From Pseudeuparius sepicola (taxonomy: Eukaryota; Arthropoda; Insecta; Coleoptera; Anthribidae): 64,000 nt of DNA. The notes beneath the pieces are model-generated. The model saw only the letters and a program-made list of their open reading frames with translations, was not told where the DNA came from and did not search any database. The translations under genes were made by a program, and so were the position numbers. Position 1 is the stretch's first letter. Each line of letters opens with the position of its first letter. This document shows, piece after piece, positions 1-11,900 of the stretch. The DNA is taken from positions 9,339,153 to 9,403,152 of the forward strand of contig OY987305.1 of the NCBI GenBank assembly GCA_963920635.1, written 5' to 3'.

Positions 1-117
1 GGCAACGAAGACAAAATAATTGTAATTGCCCCCCTCCCCCGCACAAGCATGTGGTTGCTTCTGGAGTACTTCTAGTTTGGAGTATTGTGAGGGTGAGAAT
101 TATTATTATTATTATAT
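1..117 (+). repeat. Dispersed repeat with (TTA)n tail, probable LINE 3' end
   Basis: The sequence from the C-rich start through GTATTGTGAGGGTGAGAATT and a run of ATT triplets recurs at about 28625-28730 with few differences. A shared 3' segment ending in a short microsatellite is typical of non-LTR retrotransposon tails. No reverse transcriptase is visible next to either copy, so the class is inferred. Confidence 0.4.
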
Positions 118-271
118 GTTGCGTAAGCAGTGGCGAAGTTAAGGGGGGGCTTGGGGAGCTAAGCCCCCCCAAATTATAAATTACCCCCCCCCAAGTGTAT
201 GGTTGTAATGAAAGATTGTAATAATTTTCAGTAAAAAACAGACAATTCTAAGCCCATTACATTATGCAAAT

Positions 272-793
272 AATAGTTATTTATGTACCAAGGTACTGAA
301 GTTCAACCTTTTATGACTCATGTGGAATTTAGTTGCCGAGGCCTCTGGCCGAGGCAAATAAACCACGAGTCATAAAAACAACTTCAGTGCCGAGGTACAT
401 ATTATATGTTTTTTCTAAATCGAAAAAATGCTTTAATAGGCAAAAAAATAATCACAAGGGATCACCCGTCCATGAACCGACTGCGCGCGGCGTTGCTTGA
501 CTTTGACGATCGCTCCACCTAGGTCAAGTATGACAGAGGCACGGCCATGAAAAATAGATTGATATTCAAACCTACTAAAATATTTATACTGAAAGATTGC
601 GCTGATATAGATAACAATTTAGCAATGTGTACGGGTAGTCACTTTTGACGAGCGATGGATCCACGTCTGACGTTTGATGTTTACATCTCGTCAAGACCAA
701 CTTTGAAAAAATCGTACGTTAATATAGGTTACTTTAGTACCGATTTCTGAGCTTTTAATGGCGATTTTGAGACACTTCACTGACGATTTCAAG
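272..793 (+). repeat. Hairpin-headed repeat family, copy 1
   Basis: The copy starts with AATAGTTATTTATGTACC and runs to CGATTTCAAG. Its first 125 bases fold into a long stem: the segment after 283 (TGTACCAAGG...) is complementary to the segment ending near 399 (...CCGAGGTACA). The loop contains GCCGAGGC twice. The same structure and downstream sequence occur at 15159-16871 (split by an insertion), 40729-41336 and 55245-55866 (minus strand), with a fragment at 30115-30180. There is no coding capacity. The family is unidentified. Confidence 0.75.
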
Positions 794-1359
794 AAAAGTA
801 AGCACATACACACCTACATAATATGTTGATTTTATCCGACATAATTACAATGCCGTAGCAAGGCGGTGACAAGATGTGCAGGTACAAAGAGTGCGAAAAC
901 TGACTACGAGTTTAGATTAGACCAAAAAAAGTTGCTTTGAAATGAATCACTATATAACGGCTCAAAAAGGTTAAAAACCTACCATTTTGCACGTTTATTC
1001 TGAATTTTTTTCCCGGAGGAGGACCTCCGGACCCCGGACAGAGTACCTCTTTGTTGCAGAATGAAAAGATGCCCCAAAATGATGGACCTGCAGGAGCAAA
1101 AAGATAGACTCAAAAAAGTTACGAATAAAAGCGCACGATCCAAAAACAGCGCAAGTGGCGTCCTCTGTGAGATACGTAGAAATTGACATTTTCAGCTTAT
1201 TCTCCATCCCCAAACACATAACAGTGCAAAGTTTCAGTTCAGCAACTTGATTACGTTGGGAGATTTGGCCAAAATGCAATTTCAAAAAACAAACTTCAAT
1301 AACAAACAACATTTCTATAAGGCATATTAGCTTGAATTGTAATATTTTGAACCAAAATA

Positions 1360-2881
1360 AACTCCTGGACAAAATTAACGCACCACTCCTATTTTTCTCG
1401 ATATTTTTTTATATTTTGATATTTTTTTCTCGACAACTATGCCATGGACCTTGTTTGACAGTGACAGTTGTTATTTAAGCTAACTATAACTAACTACATA
1501 ACCTTGTTTTGACAGTAATTCGTATTAAACCTCATTCTAGACTAAAACTGTGTTAAAATTTTCTAAAAAAGTGCTGATTAAAGCAAAGTGCATGTGCATG
1601 TTGGAAAGTTCATTTGCGAGTAAATCAAGTAAGGAAAATGAACCGCCACAGAAATTTGTCAAATGCGAGGATGCAGTGCGAGCATCGACTCTCCAGGATG
1701 AACGATATTCAATGCGATATGTTGCTGGTTTGTTAGGAAGACATTCCAGCACCTGCCGCATGGTGAGACGTAATGGGACTGGCTCGTATCACCGTATCAC
1801 ACTAATCAAATTGATGATCGTTCTTTGAGACAACGTGCTCTCAGAAACAGGAGGGTCTCCAGCAATCTGCTAAAAAATGAATTAGCAGATGTTCGAAATA
1901 TCGCTATATCATCGTCTCGAACGGTTAGAAGACGTTTAAATGAAGTAGGATTGACCAATAGAAGACCGGCCAAAAAACTATTGCTTACCAGAGAACACAA
2001 AGTTCAGAGATTGAATTTTCCAACACAACATCAGAATTGGACCATCAGTGATTGAAAACAAGTTCTGTTCTCCGATGAAACTAGAGCTGGCGGCCGTGAG
2101 CGTGTCTGGCGAAGGCGAGGAGAAAGGTTTGCCAGCTGCAATATCTCTCCTAAAGTATCTTTTGATGGTGGCTCTAAAATAATTGGGGGGGGGGGATTTG
2201 CTACAACTCTCGTACGGAGTTGGTCCCTATACGTACGAGGTCTATGAATGCCCAATATTACTTAAACACCATTATTGTCGAACATGTAATGCTTTTTACT
2301 CCGTTTATTGGATCTATTTTTTTATTCATGCAGGACAACGCTCTTCCCCATGTAGCTAGACAGGTTATTGGCTACCTAAATGATGTTAATATCCCTTTAT
2401 TACAGTGGCCACCTAATAGTCCTGACATGAATCCTATAGAGCATCTATGGGACTATCTAAAAAAAAAAAGATTCGAATCCTAGACTAATCACAACAAACT
2501 CATAGATGTCACTATTGAAGAATGGGAGAATATTCCGCAAGCTTTTGTTGAACATTTGATATCAAGCATGTCTCGACGCATGAATGCAATAATAAGAAGT
2601 AGAGGAGGGCCTACACGGTATTATTGTTGATCCAGATGCCTTAATTCTGTTTTACTGTTTTTTTTTCTTTTTTTTAGTTTGGAGTTGTGCTAACTTATTT
2701 AGCATTTTCAGCAAAAACACATTTTTAATGAAACATTAAGGCAAATTAAGGTCATGTTAAGGTCATGTTTGACTAATTTGTTGGTGTTCATTATCATTTC
2801 AATGTAACTTAGTTTTATTTTGTGTTTTTATTGTAAATATTAAGATTAATTAAAGTGGTGCCTTAATTTTGTCCAGGAGTT
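1360..2881 (+). mobile_element. Tc1-type DNA transposon (DD34E), inactive
   Basis: Terminal inverted repeats of about 28 bp (AACTCCTGGACAAAATTAA at the left, its complement at the right) bound a 1522-bp element flanked by TA at 1358-1359 and 2882-2883. The interior encodes a broken Tc1 transposase on the plus strand. A DNA-binding region is split over about 1550-1826 and 1825-2055. A VLFSDE motif lies near 2060-2080, QDNALPHVA near 2330, and DMNPIEHLWDYL near 2425. There are 34 residues between the second Asp and the Glu. Frameshifts, an in-frame TGA just before VLFSDE, and a long G run near 2187 abolish function. Confidence 0.93.
1550..2483 (+). pseudogene. Tc1 transposase, frameshifted
   Basis: Three overlapping or adjacent frames cover the helix-turn-helix DNA-binding half and the RNase H-like catalytic half of a Tc1 transposase. 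The intact enzyme would cut and paste the element through its terminal repeats. The catalytic triad residues are still legible (SDE, QDN, IEHLW), but no single frame joins them. A G homopolymer and stop codons disrupt the centre. The reading continues weakly to about 2628 (SRGGPTRYYC), where the normal Tc1 C-terminus ends. Confidence 0.88.
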
Positions 2882-3250
2882 TATATGCGGTTGCACTATG
2901 TGCCATTATTAATGACTCACCCTGTATATGAAGAAGTGTAATTATTTTTTAGAGCCCGCTGTATTAATACTGAGCATCGTTTCTGTTACACCCTGTGTTA
3001 TGCATTCATGTACTGAAAAAACCTTGGACCACCAAATTGATTGCGCCAGACATGCTATGCTGACTCACAAAGATCATGAAAAATTGCCAAAGCAGGTACA
3101 AAATGACCCGTTATTTCAAATTTGAAACGTAAACAAATAAATAATATAATAATATAAAATCAATATAACATGTCATGTATGTACCTATCTAGTTATATAC
3201 ATATTTATACAGGATGTTCGATATGTTCGATGTTCCAGAAATGAGTGCTA

Positions 3251-3497
3251 CATAACCGTAATAAACGCAAAAAAATTAAGAGACCCCTGTTTGTTTCTTT
3301 TGGGCCCCAAATTTAGTGTTTAGATACAGTGTGATATTTTTTAAAACTCTAACAGTGTCTTTTTATAAAGTCTCCAAATAAAAATGTATAGAACAAACTG
3401 GCACGATAAACATGATCGTATCAGGTCATGCACTATAATGTTATACCAATCCTTGCCAAGGCAAGGTCTCTTAATTTTGTTCGCTTATTACGGCTAT
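3251..3497. mobile_element. TA-flanked MITE (about 247 bp)
   Basis: The left end CATAACCGTAATAAACG and the right end (reverse complement CATAGCCGTAATAAGCG) form inverted repeats that continue into AAAATTAAGAGAC. TA dinucleotides flank both ends (3249-3250, 3498-3499). The size, lack of coding and TA target suggest a Tc1/mariner-derived MITE. Confidence 0.65.
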
Positions 3498-3899
3498 GTA
3501 TATGTATTTAAAAAATCCCCTTTATAAAAATGCTCCATAATCTGACTATTTTTTTTAGGTTTCCCAATATGCATACGTCAATGGGACAGAATACCAAAGC
3601 TGTGTTGTCGTATTTTAGTCATATTCTTGGAAACGATCTAACTTTTTGTAATACTGGCATGGAAATAGTGTTATAACGAAAAAAACATTTTGTGCTGGGT
3701 ACTATAATATGGAAAAATTTAATTCTCAGATTTCTACCTACCTTCCAAAGATCGATATTCGATTATCAACAAATAGCCTTTACACTCCCATATCGACCAA
3801 AGTACGCGTGTGTACAATTTATTTTTGTAATGTTTATTTTGCTTTTGCGACACAAAAAGTTCAACGAATACTTTTTGGCAAATATAAATATTCTCGTAG

Positions 3900-4085
3900 G
3901 AAAAGTCGTGTTTTCGCGAGCGGGGTTTAGGTTTAGGCAAGTTTTGTGTGATTTTCTGACGTCAAGTATCGGGAAAACGGAGATTTTCGGAAAGCTGGTT
4001 TAACTCGTATTTATTATATTAACCTCTCCCAAAACATTGTTTTGTAGCATTATGAAAAACAATCCGCAAAGAACAAAACAATACC
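3900..4085 (-). repeat. Dispersed repeat, inverted relative of 31925-32560
   Basis: Read on the minus strand, this stretch (TTTTGTTCTTTGCGGATT, AATACGAGTTAAA, AGCTTTCC, CTTGCCTAAACC, GCTCGCGAAAA) matches 31925-32072 plus 32523-32560 on the plus strand. The short open frames at 3692-4003 fall in this repeat and show no protein family. Confidence 0.6.
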
Positions 4086-5568
4086 TACCCTCTGATAAAA
4101 CCGCTTCGCGAAAATGACAGATTTTGGGATAAACCTAAACAGATTTTGTAAAAGAAATGAGAGCCAAACTGGGAAATCTCTGTAAAGAGGTGGGGTGTAG
4201 AACCGCCTTCAATGAAGTGGATGAACCAGTCACATCTTCGCAGGATATAATGTTTTCAGAAACCTATACTTACAGCCAATGATTATCATAATTATTACTG
4301 TTTCAGCTTTATAATTCGATTTCTGGAAACAGTTTTGTTTAGGTATAATTTCCGCAAAACATCTGATCCAGATAATAAAAAACACATATTATACCAGATA
4401 AGTAGGTACAAAATCTTATTTTAAACGCATATATTACGCAAGCAATAACATTAATGAAATCTCCAAATAATATCTAATACATTATAAATGTTTGACGTAA
4501 ATAGGGTCGATACAAACGTATTGACATAATAATTGACGTAATACTATTGCATAGTAAAAAGTGAGCTCCGGTGCAGTTACTATGCAACGGTTTCATGCGT
4601 TATCCAAAGTACAATTATTTTACACTGATAGAATTATTCACTTGGGCTAATAAAACGACAGACGGAGGTTTTTATTTTTCAAATCAGACAATGAAAATAT
4701 CAAAATATCTCAAGCGCACGAACTGCACGTTCTCAACCTAAAAATAAATTAGACTACATTGTATCATAATTATTACACTGGTGACACTGCTATAACAGTT
4801 TTATTGTTTGTAAATCAATCTTAACAAAATAAGGATAGGGTCCAAGAATGTGTACCTATACCGTGTTTCACAGAATCATTTTGCAATCCAGTTCTATAAT
4901 GAACCGGTCGACGAAGAAAGGGTGCATTTCTCAAGCATAAACTGATACCTGCCGTCACTGACCAAATATCCCAAATGATATTATTTGTTCTTCATTTCAG
5001 TTTATTATTTTTCATCATCCCTATGTCCATTATTTGCTGGATATTCACTTTATCGGTGGTTTTATAGATAACCGAGGTGACGTATTACCCATATAGCATC
5101 TATCATCATCATTTTTTGAATATGCAAAATAAGGTCCTAATGTGCAAAAAATATTCCCCCATATTTATAAAACATTGTACAATATTTTACGAAATATGTT
5201 CAGTAACTGAATATAACCAAGATATTTGTTAATCGCAGATACAAATATATTATGTTATAGATGAATGTACAAATGATGTATTTATTTATTTTGAATAAGA
5301 AAGGATATTTCCACAATATCTTGTGTAACATATTCCTAATTTAGTGGTCCTATAAATATTTACAAATTGAACATTTTTTAATTTAAGTACATTACAGGCA
5401 CATTCACCTCAGGAACGTGCAATTTTGGAATATTGCTGGAACATGCTTAATAGTATATTCATATTGCAAATATCTTATGCTTATGAATGTTCAAGAGTGG
5501 CAATAACTGGAATATCATGACGTCACCGAGATTCTAGCATACACTATTTTTAGGTACTATTTCCAGGT
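4086..5568. other. Non-coding AT-rich stretch
   Basis: No open frame with recognisable motifs, no splice-linked exons and no clear inverted repeats were seen. The stretch contains scattered short AT-rich runs only. Confidence 0.5.
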
Positions 5569-5642
5569 ACGTCGATGGCTCAGTTGGTCAGAGCGTTGAA
5601 CTTGTAAATCGATGGTCGGAGGTTCGAACCCTGCAACTGACG
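5569..5642 (+). tRNA. tRNA-like sequence (Thr, anticodon TGT), probable pseudogene or SINE head
   Basis: A near-perfect pol III A box (TGGCTCAGTTGG at 5576-5587) and B box (GGTTCGAACCC at 5621-5631) are spaced as in a tRNA. The anticodon loop reads CTTGTAA. A T run follows within 10 bases. The anticodon and T stems each carry a mismatch, and the 7-bp acceptor stem does not pair properly in register. A functional tRNA is therefore unlikely. It may be a tRNA pseudogene or the head of a tRNA-derived SINE. No second copy was found in the window. Confidence 0.5.
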
Positions 5643-8600
5643 TTAGCGTTTTTCTATTTTATAATATACAACGTACAAAAATGCTTTTGAAGTCTTCAAG
5701 TAAATCTGTGTGAGATATTTGTGATGTGAATATTTATAATGCGTGAAATAGTACCTTTAAAAGGCGAACACCTGAATGTTCTGATAATGTTTCTACAGTT
5801 TTTATGAATATTTCTACAATATGCATGTTCTCTGAAAAAATATTATCGGAATATTTCGCCAACGTGATTTTGCTATATGGGTATGCGTTTTCTAGAGCTT
5901 CTAAAAGTGATATTTTTACATACAAATTTAGGAAAATACTAGAAATTTTGAATTAAAGAAAATTACAAAAATAAGACACTCTTAACCCCAGACCAAAAAA
6001 ACTTTGGGGAATCACTTTCATAAAACATTATAATTTTGCACAATATTATAATACTTAACTAATTATGATGATGGGAGAAATACCTAGCCTGAATCATTCT
6101 CATAATTGCCTATAATAGTAAATCGTGAGATATTTACTTTTCATCTGAAAATACTTATAAGTACATTTTTTTTTATATTCCACAACAAAAAGGGTATAAT
6201 GTTGAATAATTAACAAAGCACCAAGCGTGCTAATGAACTCACAAGATTCGTGAATACAATAAAACTTGACAGTTTATGGCGTTACCCAAGACCACTGACC
6301 AGTAACACTTTTTAAAGATAAGGCGTTATCTGTTAAATTATCGGAAATTAGATAAAAGCCCTGGATCTGCTCTGTTATTCTATAAATAAGTTCGATCCTG
6401 CTTGACGTCCCCTGGATGTACACCACTGCCTATAAGACAATTTCGCTTGGGTCGTTGCATTTTGATATGTCGCATTTTATTTATTCGCAACCGTATAACC
6501 TCATTAAAGCAGTTCTGTACGAGACAGAGATCACGTAGGCCCCCAAGAAGTACCCCTTCTACCGAACGGAATCTATGTTCATTAGGCTTTTTTGCTCCCG
6601 TTTATGAAGTCGATTACGATGCAATAATTAACTGAGATCGCTAATTTAAATATTAAGTAGACTGTAAACAATTACAAATTCGAGGTGGGGTATATTTTTT
6701 GTACAGGGTGCGAAAATAATATGTAGTAGACCGCAAACAGCATATAACAGTCCGCCGTTTTAAATGGAACAGAACACTATTTTTACACTATTTTACTTTT
6801 TAAAATGTATTGCTACAGTCCAATTTACAAAAACCCGTTTTGAGTAGTTTTTTGTTATTAATTTTAAGCACTCTACTCGAATTTCCTTTCAGTGCAATCA
6901 CCGAGAACAACATATCCTTTACTCAGTGGTGCAATTTAAATTATGATGATAACATATTCAGTAAAAAATACTTTGTCAAAAAAGAAATCCCGAGGCGATG
7001 CCGGATTATGATCGTTGATGCCGGCTTGTATTTTTATTGAATGACTCTGTATACTACCAATTCAGCCACACCCAGATAACAAAAATAACAAAGCCTTCTT
7101 TCAACAAAAGGAATAATGGTAATGGGTAAATCTTTTAGAAGGCATTTGTGGTAGACATCAGATATGTATATGCCCGCGGAGCAACAATCGCAGATAAGAT
7201 TTTTTTTAATGATTGATTAACGTACACGGCTAAATTTGGGTGTTTCGAAGCCTGCAATCTACATAATTCATCTGACTTATCTGTAAATAAATCTTTCGAA
7301 ACACAGGTCCGAAATTACGCTTAATAACAGTTCAATAATATGATCTGTCTCCCTCAGTCTTCCATAAAATGTAAAATACGAGCAAATTTTTCCAGGTATT
7401 GGAGATAAGAATACAATAAAACCAAACATGTTGTGTTCAGATACCTACCTACTTTCTTATAGATTGCTTGATTAGGCAGGTAGAAACCATTTTTTAGCCT
7501 AGCTTTAATAGCAGCTAGTTACAGCTATTGATTAAATAGCTGCATATCTATAAGAGAACTTATCTTCTAACCTATTTTCTCTTGAGGGGTAAGAAAATAA
7601 TAGCCATTATCACTTGAAAACAATGATCTGGATTTTAAATCTGAATTTTAAAATTTCGTCACTAGACAAATTTTGAATAAACATTTTTGAATGGTTTGTT
7701 TGAATTTTGGCGAATACACTGGGAGATACGATTATTTCCAACTATATAGATTCGGGAGTGATATCTGTGAATATTTGCCTTAACTTGAGCCTCTAGATAA
7801 TACAGGTTTCTATAGTAAAGAACAGATTTCTTGACGCTTTTTCATCGACTAGTTGGACGGACAAGGTATTCATGCTAGTTCCATCCAACAAAGTCCAGAT
7901 GGCGCTGGCATTTATGTGTGGGCATTCACAAAAAAAATACTTTAACGTACGGCAAAGATGAGATCGTCTTTGCGTACGGCTAATACGAAATGTATTTTTT
8001 ATTTTCGTTTATAGTTAATTAAACAATAATGGTTGGCTCTTCTAAAAGACTTAGGTTTCTTTAAGTACTTACTTCAGTGACATCTATTGTGGAATTTATG
8101 TATTCCTTTACTCAATGGAGGCACAGAAAAACAGCAAGCTGTTCTTCTGTGATGAAGTAATTGCATATAAAGGAAGTCTATAAACTTGAATATTTAAAAT
8201 GTCCTTGAATAATTTAAGAATATCTTTGAGAAATATTTCAAGCATTTTCCCAATATAAATCTTCCTCTATACGTACCGCAAAAATTCAAGGGGTTATTCC
8301 CTGGGTTATTTTAAGAATATTTCGTTCTTTAATGTTTTTCGGAAGGCCGGTTTATTTGTTTCGAAGATAACACAGGGTGATAAAGGTTTTCCGACAATAA
8401 AAATAATTTAAATGTAAGCCAGGACAGCTAAGGGAGGCTTTGGGAGTTCAAACCGCCTCTCCTCATTGGAAAAAGAGTACCTCTAACTCTGGGATAAAAT
8501 TGCAATTGCACAAAGTATAATTTAATTAACCAATACAATTATTTAGTATTATTGTTATTATTTAGACACATGAAAACAACAATAAATCAAATTCGAAATT

Positions 8601-8900
8601 ATCAAAAGTTCGAGCGTTATTCCAAACCACTTAATGAACATTTAATACAAAACTGGTTGAGTAGGGATTTCCATGTGACGTAGCTTCGCCGAAGTAAGCA
8701 ATCGTGGAACTAGTCTTTACCAATGATCTTAGTTTGTTTATTAAAGTAGCGTTGCGGTAATTTCGCAAATCTTCGGCAGTTTTACATTAGAATTCGGCTG
8801 TAAGTGAGGTGGATCGGCTCTAGACTGTGATAATAATGATAATGGTGTGCTAGCAAGCGAGTGTTCTTAGTACTGGAACACATCAGGGGTCAAGTTATCG
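5643..8900. other. Intergenic stretch upstream of the serpin
   Basis: No recognisable gene was found. A small hairpin lies near 7945-7983 (GTACGGCAAAGA and its complement). A cluster of GATA-type motifs followed by TATAAATA lies at 6316-6388. The short open frames at 6402-6635 and 6810-7040 have no visible domain and no supporting splice sites. Confidence 0.45.
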
Positions 8901-8922
8901 ACTTTACGACACGGGCACTCGG

Positions 8923-8942
8923 TCAGTGATTTTTACTACAGA
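8923..8942 (+). promoter_or_regulatory. Candidate initiator and 5' leader of the serpin gene
   Basis: TCAGT at 8923-8927 matches the arthropod initiator and lies 16 bases before the proposed start codon at 8943. No TATA box is evident 25-35 bases upstream. This is inferred from position and motif only. Confidence 0.35.
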
Positions 8943-11900
8943 ATGTTGTTGCTCCTATTTGTGGGTATGTGCCGTTATTGTTATTGTACTAATTAGACAG
9001 GAAGTACGAATCGATGCTGATGGTTTTTTATTGAACATTTGGAACTTTAACATTGAAAACATTTGTACGCTGGATTTTAGGCGTGACTAAACTAGACTTT
9101 ACGTATTATTATTATTATTATGGTAATTTATGGAACATGAATTTTTAAAATTAGGAAATGAGGAAAATAATTAAATTAGTTACGCCTATCTCATTATAAC
9201 TTTAAAATGGCAGTCTCATCAAAGACAGCTATAGCTATAGGTTTTGTCTTTATTTGTATATCGCAGAGACCTGTTATAACATTTTTATTTGACCCTTGAA
9301 GATGGCGCAACTGCTTATGTTAATGACATATTATAGGTACCACCGAGGGAACTACTTACCTCTTAAATAAATACAATTAAACTTACTAAAGACATATGGA
9401 AGTTTTGTATTTTCAAGATATAATATACCTACATATTTTCTAAAATTTATTTGTGGCGCAAACAGATCCATTTAATTTTTAATTGGGTTTTTCGCCACCA
9501 AACTGATCGAAAGACAACTTTTTCAAGTTGCCTGGAAAATTCATAAATTCTTAACAGTGAATGAACGAAACTTTAAACGTGTAACTCAAAAAATAACTTC
9601 AACAAATTTGTTTTCTGAGCTTTCGGAGAATAAATCTTCCTCCTTTCTAAAAGATCATGCCACGTCAAAGTGAAGTGACAGATTAATAAATTTCGGGTTA
9701 AAATGTCATGTCAACAGAAACAATAGCCTAGTCACCTGCCTGATATCGTACCCTGTGTTCTATCTAATTATCTATATGTATACTAACTTCTCTTTGAATA
9801 AGTGGCAATAATATTTTACCGAATTCCACCGAACATTCAGCAACACAGTTGTCCGTATTTCCTAGAATAAATGCAGATTCTTTAATTTTTCGTCTATTTC
9901 CTACTTCTTCTTTGAGAATTGGTTTGGACCTATCCCACAATATCCTATGATTGTTATTAAAAGAACGTTCACATATTTTTGACTTAGAAATTTGATTTTG
10001 CCTGATATAATTTGTATGTTCTTTTAAACGAACGTTAAATGGCCTACAAGTCTCCCCAACATAGAACTTTCCACATTCACAAGGAATTTTATAAATGCAA
10101 TTTTTTGAACTTTGTACCTCATTAAATGGTTTCGTTTTAACTAGCATCGACCTTAATGTATTTTTGGTTTTAAATACTGTTCTGACATTAAAACGATTGC
10201 CTATGCGTTTTAGCTTATCTGATAGTAAAGGAATATAAGGAATAATTAAATTTACTGGTTTTAGCATTAGCATTGTTATTTTGTTGGCAATCCTGAAAAA
10301 CTTGCTCAACAAATTCAATAGGATAACTATTCTTCTCAAGAACATATTTTATATGTTTAATTTCCTCCTCAAATTTTGTGTTATTAGAACAAATCGTTCT
10401 AGCCCTGTCATACAAACTTTTAATTACTCCTTTTTTAACACTAATATGATAATTGGAGTTGAAATGGAGATAGCTATTAGTATGTGTTGGTTTTCTATAG
10501 ACACTAGTTTCCAGACTTGTAGGCCATTTAACGTTCGTTTAAAAGAACATAAAAATTATATCAGGCAAAATCAAATTTCTAAGTCAAAAATATGTGAACA
10601 TTCTTTTAATAACAATCATAGGATATTGTGGGATAGGTCCAAACCAATTCTCAAAGAAGAAGTAGGAAATAGAAGAAAAATTAAAGAATCTGCATTTATT
10701 CTAGGAAATACGGACAACTGTGTTGCTGAATGTTCAGTGGAATTCAATAAAATATTATTGCCACTTATTCAAAGAGAAGTTAGTATAGATAATTAGATAG
10801 AACACAGGGTACAATATCAGGCAGGTGGCTAGGCTATTGTTTCTGTTATCATGACATTTTAACCTGAAATTTATTAATCTGTCACTTCACTTTGACGTGG
10901 CATGATCTTTGAGAAAGGAGGAAGATTTATTCTCCGAAAGCTCAGAAAACAAATTTGTCGAAGTTATATTTTTTGAGTTTACACGTTTAAAGTTTCGTTC
11001 ATTCACTGTTAAGAATTTATGAAGTTTCCAGGCAACTTAAAAAAGTTGTCTTTCGATCAGTTTGGTGGCGAAAAACCCAATTAAAAATTAAATATACCTA
11101 CATTTTTTCAATGCTTAGTTATAAACAAGGTAAAATCCTAAAGCTATACATTTTTATTGTCCGGAATTTTTTTTATACATCTTGTTTATACATGACTTGA
11201 ACGGGGAATGATCATATGTCATTTTTGTAACTCACGGACTCCAGAGACACCCTCTATTTTTTAAAAGGGGCCCCTGCCACGTCATTGGAAAGCCCTTTAT
11301 TCAGTTTAGCAATACCATAGAAGAATGTACTCCGGAGTATATTCTTCTATGGCAATACTGTGTTAGGGAAATGTAGGTCATGTTATAATAATTTTAATAA
11401 AAAACCCTCTTCCAACATTCACTTTGCAGGATTATTATGTTTTGGATCGACAATAGCCGAAACCACTGACAATCCAGCCATATCTAGTTATGACAGTTTC
11501 TATCCATCGACGAACTGGTCAGATGCCATTGATTGGAAGCTACTCAAAGTATGTACTTTACTACAGACTACCTTACTTACAGACTACCTACATATTATAT
11601 ATTTTTAAGATATTTTCCAACCTTCATCCAGGAAAAAATATTCTGATCTCCCCTATAAGTCTGAAGTTGGTATTGGTGTTACTCTATGAAGGTTCAAGTG
11701 GTACCACTCAACGGGAACTCCAGAGCGTGATGCAGTTTCCTCCAAAAAATGAAATTAGGGAAACGTACAAAAATATTATTGAGGAGTTACAGGTAACAAT
11801 ATCAATATTCACCAGCACTGGTTTTGTCAATATTTTTTAGGCAGGAGAAACGGATAGTGTGTTAACATTATCAACGAGAATTTTTATGGATACGCAAATA

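Larger units (their letters stand above)
1049..2930 (+). repeat. Host repeat (family B) interrupted by a Tc1 element
   Basis: Bases 1049-1359 and 2882-2930 together match the continuous repeat at about 28225-28598. Shared landmarks are the GGACCTGCA...AAAAAGATA stretch, CGCAAGTGGCG, CAGCTTATTCTCCATCCCC, and the closing GACTCACCCTGTATA. The Tc1 element at 1360-2881 splits this copy. Other partial copies lie at 27738-27947 (minus), 34880-34975, 57560-57680 and 58106-58460. Confidence 0.75.
9441..11090. mobile_element. Penelope-like retroelement inserted as an inverted dimer
   Basis: Two copies of the 3' part of a Penelope-like element face each other. Arm 1 (9470-10053, minus sense) and arm 2 (10514-11093, plus sense) are near-identical inverted repeats. 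The spacer holds additional upstream reverse-transcriptase sequence belonging to the minus copy. The whole unit is flanked by a 19-bp direct repeat, AATATACCTACATNTTTTC, at 9422-9440 and 11091-11109 with one mismatch. It therefore entered as a single insertion, in the first intron of the serpin. Penelope-like elements are known for partial, inverted or tandem copies of this sort. Confidence 0.88.

Noticed and set aside
995..1372. 125-codon minus-strand frame
   Set aside because: It lies within repeat family B and runs into the Tc1 end; no protein motif is seen and other copies are not open.
3692..4003. 103-codon plus-strand frame
   Set aside because: It sits in a dispersed repeat whose other copy (31925 region) is not coding.
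10281..10513. 5' half of the plus-strand frame 10281-10796
   Set aside because: It is antisense to the Penelope-like coding sequence; only the part from 10514 is homologous in sense.
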